From positions 1-44,736 of the forward strand of contig CAUSAG010000020.1 in the NCBI GenBank assembly GCA_963529665.1: DNA of 44,736 bases, in the 5' to 3' direction. Shown here one piece after another: positions 15,731 through 23,686 of this stretch. The position numbers and the translations under genes are program-made. This DNA is from Kingella_B sp963529665. GTDB lineage: Bacteria; Pseudomonadota; Gammaproteobacteria; Burkholderiales; Neisseriaceae. Numbering within the stretch: the stretch's first letter is position 1; each line of letters starts with the position of its first letter. The notes beneath the pieces are model-generated. The model was not told the DNA's origin. It did no database searches and worked only from the letters and a program-made list of their open reading frames with translations.

Positions 15731-16678
15731 ATGCGAACCCATTACGACAATCTCCACATCCCCCGCGATGCCGATGAGCAAACCATCCGCCAAGCCTATC
15801 GCCGCCTATCCAAGCAATACCACCCCGATTTAAACCCCAGCGAAGACGCCAGCCGCATCATGCAGCTGATTAACCGCGCCTACGAAGTGCTATCCAACCC
15901 CGAAAAGCGCGCCGAACACGACCGCTGGATTCAACAACAAGAAGCCCCACGCATTCAAATCACCCAGCAAACTCAGCCCACCGCCCGCCCACAAAGGCAG
16001 CCTGAAAGCGAGTTTACGAGCTTCTGCGAAGCTAAAACAACGTCCCAACCCAATCCAACCGCGCCCGCGCAAAGCCCAACCCCCAACGCCAAGCAATCCA
16101 ACAAAAAACTCTGGCAGCCCATCTTCATCATCGCCTGCTGCGTGCTGGTTGCGCTGTTTTTTTGGCAACTGAACCACTATCTCAAAGCCCAAGCCACCGA
16201 AGAAGCCGAAGCCGCGCAGCCTGAAACCGCCAGCATCGCCGTTGCCAACGAAACGCAGCCTGAAAACAGCGCACCCGAAACCGCCCCCACCCCAGATGCA
16301 GCCGCCAACCAAGCCGTCCCCAGCGCCTACGTTCGCCCCACCACCGCGCCCAACGGCGAGCCCTTCCCCAGCACATCAGGCTATGTGAAAAACTATCCCT
16401 TCACGCGCAGCACCACCAAGCAGCTCACCATTTTTGTGGACAACATCCGCAATACATCCGACGTATTCGCCGAGTTGCACCAAGCCAACCACCCCCAGCC
16501 CCTGCGCACCTTCTTTATTGAAGAGCGCAGCCAACTCCCGCTCACCGCGCTGGAAGCAGGCAACTACACCATCCGCTATGTGCAACTAGACACAGGCGAA
16601 ACCATCACCAGCGAACCCATCGCCCTATCCGATAGCCAAAAAGAAGCCACCGTTTATTTGCAACGCGCCAAAGAATAG
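15731..16678 (+). CDS. Membrane-anchored J-domain (DnaJ-like) protein
   Basis: A 315-residue protein. Residues 3-67 are a J domain with the HPD tripeptide at 31-33 (SKQYHPDLNPSED), able to stimulate an Hsp70. A low-complexity linker (68-127) is followed by one transmembrane helix (about 128-146, WQPIFIIACCVLVALFFW), a Pro/Ala/Glu-rich stretch and a C-terminal domain (about 230-315) of unknown type. The J domain would be cytoplasmic and the C-terminus periplasmic. Residues 90-103 (QPESEFTSFCEAKT) are a DUS plus the palindromic DUS-linked repeat read in frame. Further DUS give AQPETA and TQPENS. The stop TAG abuts a DUS. The partner Hsp70 is not in the window. Confidence 0.83.
   Translation: MRTHYDNLHIPRDADEQTIRQAYRRLSKQYHPDLNPSEDASRIMQLINRAYEVLSNPEKRAEHDRWIQQQEAPRIQITQQTQPTARPQRQPESEFTSFCEAKTTSQPNPTAPAQSPTPNAKQSNKKLWQPIFIIACCVLVALFFWQLNHYLKAQATEEAEAAQPETASIAVANETQPENSAPETAPTPDAAANQAVPSAYVRPTTAPNGEPFPSTSGYVKNYPFTRSTTKQLTIFVDNIRNTSDVFAELHQANHPQPLRTFFIEERSQLPLTALEAGNYTIRYVQLDTGETITSEPIALSDSQKEATVYLQRAKE
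16010..16038 (+). repeat. Palindromic DUS-linked repeat inside the J-domain gene
   Basis: Immediately after a DUS (15995-16007), GAGTTTACG is followed by the hairpin AGCTTC-TGC-GAAGCT and AAAAC. The same 29 bases occur at 18916-18944, and almost identically at 29615-29643. Confidence 0.75.
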
Positions 16679-16716
16679 GCAGCCTGAAAGCTGGGCAAAA
16701 TCTCATCACAAAAAAC

Positions 16717-16759
16717 AAAGGCAGCCTGAAAACACATTCCACGTTTTCAGGCTGCCTTA
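16717..16759. terminator. Inverted DUS pair between convergent genes
   Basis: AAGGCAGCCTGAAAAC and its complement enclose a short loop between the J-domain gene (rightward) and the copZ-like gene (leftward). It is well placed as a bidirectional terminator. Confidence 0.65.
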
Positions 16760-16787
16760 TGGTTTACAGGATAACTTGTTTACAAGA

Positions 16788-17000
16788 TTACGCCACTTGC
16801 GCCTCAAACCCCGCATCATCCACCGCTTCCGCCAGCGCAGCAGGGTTGGTTTGCGCCGCATCGTATTCCACCACCGCTTTTGCCCCCGCCAAATCCACCT
16901 GCGCGTGGCTCACGCCCGCAATGCCCGTTAATACGCGGGTTACGCTGTTCACACAGCCGCCGCAAGTCATGCCTTGAATGTTTAAAGTAGTCGTTGCCAT
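16788..17000 (-). CDS. copZ: Heavy-metal-associated (CopZ-like) metallochaperone
   Basis: A 70-residue single HMA domain with the GMTCGGC metal-binding loop (Cys13 and Cys16). It has the usual beta-alpha-beta pattern: TLNIQGMTC, SVTRVLTGIAGVSHAQVDL, AVVEYDAAQ and ALAEAVDDAGFEA. Such proteins carry Cu(I) to a P-type ATPase or regulator. No ATPase is in the window. AAAGGAAC precedes the ATG, and a MerR/CueR-type promoter lies just upstream. The symbol is by family resemblance. Confidence 0.88.
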   Translation of the reverse strand: MATTTLNIQGMTCGGCVNSVTRVLTGIAGVSHAQVDLAGAKAVVEYDAAQTNPAALAEAVDDAGFEAQVA

Positions 17001-17034
17001 GATTGTTCCTTTCAGGACGAGTTGAAAAATAAGT

Positions 17035-17065
17035 AATATAAAGGTTTACCCCATAGCAAGGTCAA
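17035..17065 (-). promoter_or_regulatory. MerR/CueR-type promoter of the copZ-like gene
   Basis: Reading leftward: TTGACC (17065-17060), a 19-base spacer and TATATT (17040-17035). The over-long spacer contains CCTTGC...GTAAACC, a degenerate dyad like those bound by CueR-family activators. The elements lie 35 bases upstream of the ATG. Confidence 0.5.
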
Positions 17066-17128
17066 GGGCTGTTGGCATATTGTTGCCCACCGCTTGCCCT
17101 CGCCGCGCGTAAACAAGCGCATGATAGA

Positions 17129-17168
17129 GGCAGCCTGAAAACGAGCGAAACGAGTTTCAGGCTGCCTT
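17129..17168. terminator. Inverted DUS pair after the PepSY gene
   Basis: AGGCAGCCTGAAAACGAG and CGAGTTTCAGGCTGCCT flank a short loop immediately downstream (leftward) of the PepSY gene stop. It probably separates that transcript from the copper promoter. Confidence 0.55.
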
Positions 17169-17181
17169 GATTGCGTGTGGA

Positions 17182-18567
17182 TTATTTAAACCACTTCGCC
17201 AGCGTTTGACTGCGCGATACCAGCAAAAAATCCAGCAGATAGATGGCAACAATGGCGGCAAGCGCGGTGGGGAATATGGCGGCAATCACCAGCAAGGGAA
17301 TCGCCATCGTCCACCAAACAGGCTGCTTGGGCGGCGGCGCAAGGGCGAATACTTTGCTGGGGCGGCGTTTCCACCACATCACAAAGCCGCTGATGCACAT
17401 CCCCATCACGGCAAGGCAGAAAATAATGTTGGCAATCACGCTCCATAACCCAACTGTGCCCATGTGCAGCGCAATGCTCACCGCCATAAATTTGCCAAAG
17501 GCGTTGTAGTCGTCGTAGCGGATGTCGGCGAGAATTTTGCCGCTGTATTGGTCAATGTGCATGGTGCGGTCAATAAATGGGCTGTTGGCATCGTAGCTCA
17601 TGGAATCTTGGGTGAGCGTCCACACGTCTGTTTTGCCTTGGGGGAAATTGAGCTGATAGCGCCCTGCAAAGCCGCTTTCGCGCGCGAATCTGTCCACGGT
17701 TTCTAGCGTCATCGGTTCGCTGGGGTTGATGCCGTTGTCGCCCAGAGTAGTGCCCGATTGTGGCATGGGCGTAAGCTCCAATATCCACGGCACTTCTTTA
17801 GTTTTGCCGTCGTTCAGCGCGTCGCCGTGGGTAATCACCGATTCGGGCGTGGGTTCAATGCCCCATTTGCCTGCGGGGAATTGACTCCACGATTGCACCA
17901 TTTTGCCGCCCCAAATGCCTGCCCATGCCATGCCCGATAGGCAAAACAGCAGCAAAATCAGGCTAATCCATGCGCCGATTGCGCCGTGCAAACTGCGCCA
18001 TGCGCTGCGCCCACCACCCAATTTGGGGAACAACACGTTTTTCAGGCTGCCTTGTTTGCTGATCCACAAATAATAGCCAGTGATAATCAGCAGGATGGTG
18101 AGCGCGGCGGCGGTTTCCAGCAGAAAATCGCCTGTTTTGCCGATTAGGATGTCGCTGTGGATTTCGTCCATCAAGTGATACCAATCGCTGTTGCGCGGAT
18201 AGGTTTTCATCACTTGGGCGGTGTAGGGGTCAATGGCGACCATGGTGGCGGTTTTGCCTTCGTTGACGCGAAACACGGCAACCATATCGGCTTGGCGCGG
18301 CGCGATGTATTGCACCACGCTGGCGCTATCGGGGTTAATCGCTTGGCGCGCGGCTTCGGCTTGCTCGGATAGCGGTTTCACAACGGCTTGCGGGGTAACG
18401 TGCATCCGCTCGCCTTCGCGCCCAGTGATGTTGGCAAACAGCAGCATGGCAAGCCCTGTGGCGGCCAGCAGCATCAAAAAAGGCGCGGTAAACAAGCCTG
18501 CATAAAAATGCCAACGCCATACGGTAAGATAATGGCGGTTGGCAGGTGGTTTTTGGGGTGTGGTCAT
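17182..18567 (-). CDS. PepSY-associated TM-helix (PiuB-type) membrane protein
   Basis: A 461-residue inner-membrane protein with the family start HYLTVWRWHFYAGLFTAPFL (helix 1), a periplasmic PepSY-like region with ADMVAVFRVNEGKTATMVAI and YHLMDEIHSDILIGKTGDFL, and further helices near 150-170, 195-215, 385-405 and 425-450. Signature pieces WYHLMDEIHS, SLHGAIGAWISLILLLFCL and ALHMGTVGLW contain conserved His residues that could bind haem or metal. The family is usually linked to iron or siderophore reduction and uptake. Here the neighbour is a copper-type chaperone. AAGGAAA supports ATG 18567. Confidence 0.82.
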   Translation of the reverse strand: MTTPQKPPANRHYLTVWRWHFYAGLFTAPFLMLLAATGLAMLLFANITGREGERMHVTPQAVVKPLSEQAEAARQAINPDSASVVQYIAPRQADMVAVFRVNEGKTATMVAIDPYTAQVMKTYPRNSDWYHLMDEIHSDILIGKTGDFLLETAAALTILLIITGYYLWISKQGSLKNVLFPKLGGGRSAWRSLHGAIGAWISLILLLFCLSGMAWAGIWGGKMVQSWSQFPAGKWGIEPTPESVITHGDALNDGKTKEVPWILELTPMPQSGTTLGDNGINPSEPMTLETVDRFARESGFAGRYQLNFPQGKTDVWTLTQDSMSYDANSPFIDRTMHIDQYSGKILADIRYDDYNAFGKFMAVSIALHMGTVGLWSVIANIIFCLAVMGMCISGFVMWWKRRPSKVFALAPPPKQPVWWTMAIPLLVIAAIFPTALAAIVAIYLLDFLLVSRSQTLAKWFK

Positions 18568-18824
18568 GGGGTTTCCTTGTTGGTTGGTGGCAGCCTGAAA
18601 ACGCGATGCGCTGGGTTGGCAGCCGTTTAGGGATGGGCGCTGTTGCCCTGCGTTAAGAATCGTAAGCGGCTATCTTATCGGCAAGGATGGGTTTTGACGA
18701 TACGCCGAAATGCGGTTTGAGCGGTACGCCAAAATGGGTTTTGGGCTAGTACGCCGAAAGTAGGCAACCTGAAATCTGAATGGCGAAGGGCGGTTGTGGT
18801 GTTCAAGGCAATTTAGTACGCAAA

Positions 18825-18863
18825 AAAACCCGTTTGGCGTGATAGCAAACGGGTTTTGTTTTT
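18825..18863. terminator. Rho-independent terminator downstream of radA
   Basis: AAAACCCGTTTG (18825-18836) and CAAACGGGTTTT (18846-18857) form a perfect 12-bp stem. Leftward it is followed by a T7 run, rightward by GTTTTTT, so it can work both ways. It lies downstream of leftward radA. Confidence 0.8.
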
Positions 18864-18915
18864 TCAGGCTGCCTTTGGGGGGCTTTGTAAACAACATTAA
18901 AGGCAGCCTGAAATC

Positions 18916-18944
18916 GAGTTTACGAGCTTCTGCGAAGCTAAAAC
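18916..18944 (+). repeat. Palindromic DUS-linked repeat, intergenic copy
   Basis: After DUS 18900-18913, the unit GAGTTTACG, then AGCTTC-TGC-GAAGCT, then AAAAC is identical to the copy inside the J-domain gene. Confidence 0.75.
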
Positions 18945-18980
18945 GGCAAAACGCGACTTTCAGGCTGCCTTGTTAAATAC

Positions 18981-20360
18981 TCACTCCGCCAAATCCCTAG
19001 CCAGCTGCACCGCTTCCTGCAAAGTCTCCACGCCGAAAATCTGCAGCTTGGGAAACTCTTTGGCATTACGCGGCAAATTGGCTTTGGGAATGATGGCGCG
19101 TTTGAAACCGAGTTTTTCCGCTTCTTTGAGCCGTTCCTGCCCGCGCGAGACGGGGCGCACTTCGCCGCTCAAACCAATCTCGCCGAACACCACCATTTTC
19201 TCGGGCAGCGGCTTGTTGCGAAAGCTGGACACCATCGCCAAAATCACCGCCAAATCCGAAGCGGGTTCGCCGATTTTCACGCCGCCGACGGCGTTGAGAA
19301 ACACGTCTTGGTCAAAGCAGGCGATTCCGGCGTGGCGGTTGAGCACGGCCAGCAGCATGGCGAGGCGGTTTTGCTCCAAGCCGACGCTGAGGCGTTTGGG
19401 CGTGAAGCCGTGCGCATCGTCCACCAGCGCTTGGATTTCCACCAGCAGCGGGCGGCTGCCTTCCTGCGTAACCAGCACGCACGAGCCTGCCACGTCGTCG
19501 CGCCAGCTTGCCAGAAAAATCGCCGACGGGTTGGACACGCCTTTCAAGCCCTGCTCGGTCATGGCGAACACGCCCAGCTCGTTTGCCGCGCCGAAGCGGT
19601 TTTTGATGGCGCGTATCATGCGGTAGTTGGAATGCTGGTCGCCCTCAAAATACAGCACCGTGTCCACCATGTGTTCCAGCACGCGCGGGCCGGCAATCGC
19701 GCCGTCTTTGGTAACGTGGCCCACGAAAATCATGGCGATGCCCATCTGCTTGGCGATGCGGGTGAACTGCGCGGCGCACTCGCGCACTTGCGACACGCTG
19801 CCGGGCGCGGAGGTGATTTGGTCGGAATACATGGTTTGAATCGAGTCGATGACCACCAGCTTGGGCTGATGCTGCTTTAAGGCAGCCTGAACGGCTTCCA
19901 GGCGGATTTCCGCCAGCAGATGGATGCCTTCGCTTTGCACGCCCAAACGCTGCGCGCGCAGGGCGACTTGCTGCGCCGATTCCTCGCCCGACACATACAA
20001 AACCTTGCGGCTCTGCGCCATTTTGGCGACGGTTTGCAGCAGCAGGGTGGATTTGCCGATGCCGGGGTCGCCGCCCAGCAAAATCACCGCGCCGTCCACC
20101 AAGCCGCCGCCGAGCACGCGGTCTAGCTCGCCCATGCCTGTGGGCTGGCGCGGCACTTCCACCGCGCTCACTTGCGACAAATCCACCACTTGCGCGCTGT
20201 CTGCCGCCCACGATTGGAAACGGGCGTTTTTCGGTTCGGGCGCAGCCAGGCTTTCCTGCAAAGTGTTCCACTCGCCGCAATGCGGGCATTTGCCCTGCCA
20301 TTTGGGTACGGTGCCGCCGCATTCGGAGCAGGTGTAGATGGTTTTGGGGGCTTTTGCCAT
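18981..20360 (-). CDS. radA: DNA repair protein RadA (Sms)
   Basis: A 459-residue RecA-like branch-migration ATPase that promotes D-loop extension in recombination and transformation. Seen: the C4 zinc finger (Cys11, Cys14, Cys25, Cys28; CSECGGTVPKWQGKCPHCGE), Walker A GGDPGIGKSTLL (about residue 97-108), LVVIDSIQTMYSD (Walker B), the RadA-specific KNRFGAANELGVF and a Lon-protease-like C-terminal domain (GGVKIGEPASDLAVILAM). AAGGAACC precedes ATG 20360. One Kingella-type DUS is inside the gene. A Neisseria-type GCCGTCTGAA lies 50 bases upstream, a possible trace of inter-genus exchange. Confidence 0.97.
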   Translation of the reverse strand: MAKAPKTIYTCSECGGTVPKWQGKCPHCGEWNTLQESLAAPEPKNARFQSWAADSAQVVDLSQVSAVEVPRQPTGMGELDRVLGGGLVDGAVILLGGDPGIGKSTLLLQTVAKMAQSRKVLYVSGEESAQQVALRAQRLGVQSEGIHLLAEIRLEAVQAALKQHQPKLVVIDSIQTMYSDQITSAPGSVSQVRECAAQFTRIAKQMGIAMIFVGHVTKDGAIAGPRVLEHMVDTVLYFEGDQHSNYRMIRAIKNRFGAANELGVFAMTEQGLKGVSNPSAIFLASWRDDVAGSCVLVTQEGSRPLLVEIQALVDDAHGFTPKRLSVGLEQNRLAMLLAVLNRHAGIACFDQDVFLNAVGGVKIGEPASDLAVILAMVSSFRNKPLPEKMVVFGEIGLSGEVRPVSRGQERLKEAEKLGFKRAIIPKANLPRNAKEFPKLQIFGVETLQEAVQLARDLAE

Positions 20361-20622
20361 GATGGGGGTTCCTTGTTGAATGGTTTTCAGGCTGCCTTTA
20401 AAGGTAAAAGCCGTCTGAAACAGGAGGCAAGCAGCCTGAAAGCAGGATGCAGAGCATAAGGGGCAATGTCGGTTTGTTCATTTTGGTCTCTTGATTGGGG
20501 AAGATCGGGATGAGCGGTGTTGCTGCTGCCATCTGCTGCGATTTCAGGCTGGCTTTGGGGCGAAAGGCAGCCCGAAAAGGAGTTGGGGACGGTTTCAGGC
20601 TGCATCAGCGTTTTCAGGCTGC

Positions 20623-21081
20623 CTACTGCGTATCCAAATAAGGATACAGCCCTTCACGCCCGTCTTGATACACAAAAATATACTCGTGATCCAGCTTTAT
20701 ACCCGTGCCGTGGTACAGGCATTTTTGCCGTTTGTCGGGGAACAGCCCGCCGCCCATATAGCCAAAATTGACCGTGCGCTTTTGCGCAGCGGCGTTTTGC
20801 AACGCTTTCGCGGCGGCTTCGGTTTCATGCGGCTCGGGATGGTTGGTTGGCGAGAGAAACGGCAGGATTTTATCGCGCAGGGTGTGCTTGCGCGGCTCAA
20901 TCACCATGCGGTAGCGGCGACAGCCGTCTTGATACAGCAGGCGCTCGCCCTGTTGGGTTACGGTGAACTGGTAATGTTCGCCGCTGCCTGAAAACTTGCT
21001 GATTTGCGCGGGGGTGTAGTCGCCGCCTGCGCGGACGGTGGTCGGCAGGGCGAGCAGGCAGATAAGTAGGAATGGGCGCAT
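20623..21081 (-). CDS. Putative exported protein of unknown function
   Basis: A 152-residue protein with a cleavable signal peptide (MRPFLLICLLALPTTVRAGG). The mature part shows YQFTVTQQGERLLYQDGCRRYRM, a helix HETEAAAKALQNAAAQ and a C-terminal YIFVYQDGREGLYPYLD. There are two cysteines that could pair. I do not recognise a family. The stop TAG abuts a DUS (CAG TAG GCAGCC). It lies upstream of radA on the same strand, separated by about 260 bases of DUS-rich sequence. Confidence 0.7.
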   Translation of the reverse strand: MRPFLLICLLALPTTVRAGGDYTPAQISKFSGSGEHYQFTVTQQGERLLYQDGCRRYRMVIEPRKHTLRDKILPFLSPTNHPEPHETEAAAKALQNAAAQKRTVNFGYMGGGLFPDKRQKCLYHGTGIKLDHEYIFVYQDGREGLYPYLDTQ

Positions 21082-21303
21082 GGGGGATTCCGTTTTAACT
21101 TCGTTGAAACCTGCGGTGTTCAGGCTGCTTTTGGCTTTCAGGCTGCCTTTGGGCGATTTTCAGGGTGTTCAGGCTGAAATCCCAAAGGCAGCCTGAAAGC
21201 TAAAAGAGCGCGTGTTCAACAGGATTTAGCTGCTTGGGTGGGATTTCAGGCTGCCTTGAAACCGTCTGAAAGGCAGCCTGAAAACTGTGAAAGCCGGTTT
21301 TGC

Positions 21304-22200
21304 CTATTGCGGACGTGCGGGCGCAGGCGCGGGTGGGGGGCTGTTTGGCGTATGGCTGCCGCCGGTGCCGGTCATAATCGTGCCTTTGAAGTCCAGCGGC
21401 ACCACGACCACGTTGCCTTTTTCGCCCATTCTAATCAGCGCTTCCAGCGTTTTCTCGGCGAGGATTTTGTCGTCCAGCGACTGCGAGCGCACGCGGTTTT
21501 CTTCGGCTTCGGTTTTGGCGATTTCCAGCTTGTTGATGGCAACCTGCTTACGGTTTTCCGAATCGGCAATCATGCGGATGGATTCTTGGATTTTCTCGTC
21601 GGGCAGCAGGTTGGAAATGGTTACGCGGCTCACGATAAAGGTGTCTGGGTCGTTGGCATCCAAGTCTTTTTGCAGATTGGTGCGGATGATGTTTTCCAAT
21701 TCGTTGCGTTTGGAATTGATGGCGAGCGCCTCAAAACGGGAAACCGCGTCGGCAGAAACGGATTTTGCCTGTTTTTCCACCAGCATATAGGCGGGGATGT
21801 AGATTTTGCTGTTTTGCTCGTAGCCGTTCATATTGGAATATTTGGCGGCAATCATCGGCACTTTCATCGGATTGACGGAATATTGGATTTCAAAATCCAA
21901 ATCGCGCAGGGAGATGTTTTCTTTGGTGGTGGGGCGCAAATCTTGCAGCTGCACGGGGATTTCTTTGACGGTGTATTTGTCGATGCGGCTGGTGAAGGTG
22001 GTGTGCCAGCCCACATTGGCGGGCTCGTCGTTGATTTTGCCGTTGAAGGTGCGCACCACGCCCACCTGCCCGGTGTCGATGCGGGCGAAGGGGCGGATGA
22101 AAATCAGCAGCAGCACGACAATCAGCGCAATGGTGCCGAGCAACAGGGCTTTTCCTGCTTTGGCGGGGCTTACGGCGGGTTTAGGGGCGGGGGTTTTCAC
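21304..22200 (-). CDS. SPFH/prohibitin-domain membrane protein
   Basis: A 298-residue protein with one N-terminal transmembrane segment (about 17-35) followed by an SPFH (stomatin/prohibitin/HflC) domain: RIDTGQVGVVRTFNGKI, the VQLQDLRPTTKENISLRDL strand region and a long helical stretch (about 210-255) rich in Glu, Ala and Arg (QVAINKLEIAKTEAEENRV). The C-terminus is Pro-rich. Family members scaffold membrane microdomains or regulate proteases. A GTG start at 22200 is chosen because AGGAGA lies six bases upstream; the upstream extension is DUS-derived. No hflK or protease gene is adjacent. Confidence 0.82.
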   Translation of the reverse strand: MKTPAPKPAVSPAKAGKALLLGTIALIVVLLLIFIRPFARIDTGQVGVVRTFNGKINDEPANVGWHTTFTSRIDKYTVKEIPVQLQDLRPTTKENISLRDLDFEIQYSVNPMKVPMIAAKYSNMNGYEQNSKIYIPAYMLVEKQAKSVSADAVSRFEALAINSKRNELENIIRTNLQKDLDANDPDTFIVSRVTISNLLPDEKIQESIRMIADSENRKQVAINKLEIAKTEAEENRVRSQSLDDKILAEKTLEALIRMGEKGNVVVVPLDFKGTIMTGTGGSHTPNSPPPAPAPARPQ

Positions 22201-22249
22201 AGTCTTCTCCTGCAAAATGGTTGGCAAACGGTCTGATTGTAAACGAGGC

Positions 22250-22343
22250 GGCAGCCTGAAAACCACCGCTGCGGGCTTTTCAGGCTGCCTTTGATGTGTT
22301 CCCCAAGGCAGCCTGAAAGGGCAAAACGGTTTTCAGGCTGCCT
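22250..22343. terminator. Two consecutive inverted DUS pairs
   Basis: DUS pairs at 22250-22289 and 22305-22343 lie between the Sel1-repeat gene and the SPFH gene, both leftward. They probably end the Sel1 transcript and separate the two genes. Confidence 0.55.
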
Positions 22344-22350
22344 CACCAAA

Positions 22351-23226
22351 TTATTCAGGCGCAACTTCGGTATAAGGTACGCGGCTGTCAATCAATTCCA
22401 GCGTTTCCGCGCCGCTGTGCGATTTCACATACTGCTCCACTTCGGCTTTGGCTTTGGGCGCGTTGGGCAGATAGGCGGTTTCAATCTCGGATAGTTTGCC
22501 GTCAAAATTGCGGCGGGTCAGCTCGTTGGCATCGTTGCCGCTTTGCTTGGCTTGCGCGGATTTGGCGAGCACATAAGCCGCAAAGGGGCTTTTGGGCACG
22601 CCATGCCCTTGCATATACATCAACGCGAGCGAATACAAAGCAGGCGCGTTGTTGCCCTTGGCGGCTTGGCGGTACCAATAAGCAGCGGTGTCGTAGTTTT
22701 GGTCGGTGCCCTGCCCTAAATCATACAGGCGGCCGAGTTTGTAGCGCACGGCGTTATTGCCCGCTTTGGCGGCAACTTGGTAAAACGGCAAGGCTTGGGC
22801 AAAGGCTTGCAGGCTTTCATCGTAGCAGAAGCCCGCGTTGGCGGCGTTGGCGGCATCTTTGTGCAAGTCGTACACTTTTTCTAGGTTGCGGCAAGCGTGA
22901 TTAACATCTTTGGGCACGCCGTCTCTGCCGTCTAAATACGCCATCGCGGTTTCGCTTAGGGCTTGGGTGTTGTTTTGGTCGGCGGATTTATTAAGCCAAA
23001 AGATGCCGTTTTGCCAATCGCCCGAATCGGCATAGAACTTGCCCACGGTGTATTGCGCATCGGCATCGCCTGATAACGCGCTTTGGAACGCGCCAAAGTC
23101 GTTTAACAAGATATTGTGGTCGGCGTGTTGCGCGTTGAGCCACGAATTGCCCATAAACGCGCCCGCGCCCAAAATGCCCACAAGGGCGAGAACGGCAATG
23201 GTTTTGCCAGAATCATTTGCTGCCAT
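22351..23226 (-). CDS. Sel1-like repeat protein
   Basis: A 291-residue protein with an N-terminal hydrophobic segment (about 8-29) and a run of Sel1/TPR-like repeats: GDADAQYTVGKFYADSGD, NNTQALSETAMAYLDGRDG, AGNNAVRYKLGRLYDLGQGT and GNNAPALYSLALMYMQGHGV. The repeats would form an alpha solenoid on the periplasmic side for protein binding. Function is unassigned. AAAGGAAT precedes ATG 23226. Leftward DUS pairs follow. Confidence 0.83.
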   Translation of the reverse strand: MAANDSGKTIAVLALVGILGAGAFMGNSWLNAQHADHNILLNDFGAFQSALSGDADAQYTVGKFYADSGDWQNGIFWLNKSADQNNTQALSETAMAYLDGRDGVPKDVNHACRNLEKVYDLHKDAANAANAGFCYDESLQAFAQALPFYQVAAKAGNNAVRYKLGRLYDLGQGTDQNYDTAAYWYRQAAKGNNAPALYSLALMYMQGHGVPKSPFAAYVLAKSAQAKQSGNDANELTRRNFDGKLSEIETAYLPNAPKAKAEVEQYVKSHSGAETLELIDSRVPYTEVAPE

Positions 23227-23363
23227 AATGTTTATTCCTTTACAAATCTAATGAATTGAACGGGCAGCATTTTAACATATCTTTTCAGATGCCCCTATTT
23301 TTGGGCAGCCTTGGCGCGTTTCTGTGTGTTTAAAGATACAAAGGCAGCCTGAAAACGCGGTTG

Positions 23364-23372
23364 TGTTATAAT
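23364..23372 (+). promoter_or_regulatory. Extended -10 promoter directly after a DUS
   Basis: TGT followed by TATAAT (23367-23372) is a perfect extended -10. The normal -35 position (about 23344-23349) falls inside a DUS and has no match. It drives the small membrane protein gene at 23397. Confidence 0.55.
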
Positions 23373-23396
23373 CCTTTCTTTTCAAAGGACAAAACG

Positions 23397-23576
23397 ATGG
23401 CAACCAAACCCAAACCCCACGCCAATGGGCAGCAAGAATCGCTGATTAGCAACCTGAACCACAAGCGCGAAAACCTGAAACACACCAGCATTTTGCGCGG
23501 TAATCTGCTGAAAATTTCCATTATCTTTTTGCTGTGCGCCAGCTTGTTTAACGTGATTATGATGTTGAAACGGTAA
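23397..23576 (+). CDS. Small single-pass membrane protein
   Basis: A 59-residue protein: a polar N-terminus (KPKPHANGQQESLISNLNHK) and one hydrophobic helix (about 37-55, NLLKISIIFLLCASLFNVI) followed by MMLKR, so the N-terminus is probably cytoplasmic. AAAGGA (23384-23389) and a strong extended -10 support expression. I recognise no family. Confidence 0.7.
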   Translation: MATKPKPHANGQQESLISNLNHKRENLKHTSILRGNLLKISIIFLLCASLFNVIMMLKR

Positions 23577-23640
23577 ACGACAATCGGCAGCCTGAAACGG
23601 CGTTTAGCCGTTCTGCACACCGCCCGCCATGTGGCAAACA

Positions 23641-23671
23641 AAAAACAGCACGTTTTGCACGTGCTGTTTTT
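23641..23671. terminator. Bidirectional terminator between the small membrane gene and mglC
   Basis: AAAAACAGCACG (23641-23652) and CGTGCTGTTTTT (23660-23671) form a 12-bp stem with a 7-base loop and A/T-rich flanks on both sides. It ends the mgl operon (leftward) and the small gene (rightward). Confidence 0.75.
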
Positions 23672-23686
23672 GCGTTTTCAGGCTGC

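Larger units (their letters stand above)
18568..18980. other. Intergenic region with short tandem repeat, terminator and DUS
   Basis: There is no convincing gene in these 413 bases. They contain about three degenerate copies of a 23-27-base unit (18687-18760; core GGGTTTTG...TACGCCGAAA), the terminator at 18825-18863, a DUS pair bracketing the palindromic DUS-linked repeat (18900-18969), and a mutated DUS (AGGCAACCTGAA, about 18762). A leftward open frame through the repeat is low complexity and not credible. Confidence 0.5.

Noticed and set aside
18670..18897. Leftward 75-codon frame over the short tandem repeat
   Set aside because: Low-complexity translation of repeats, DUS and the terminator; no ribosome binding site.
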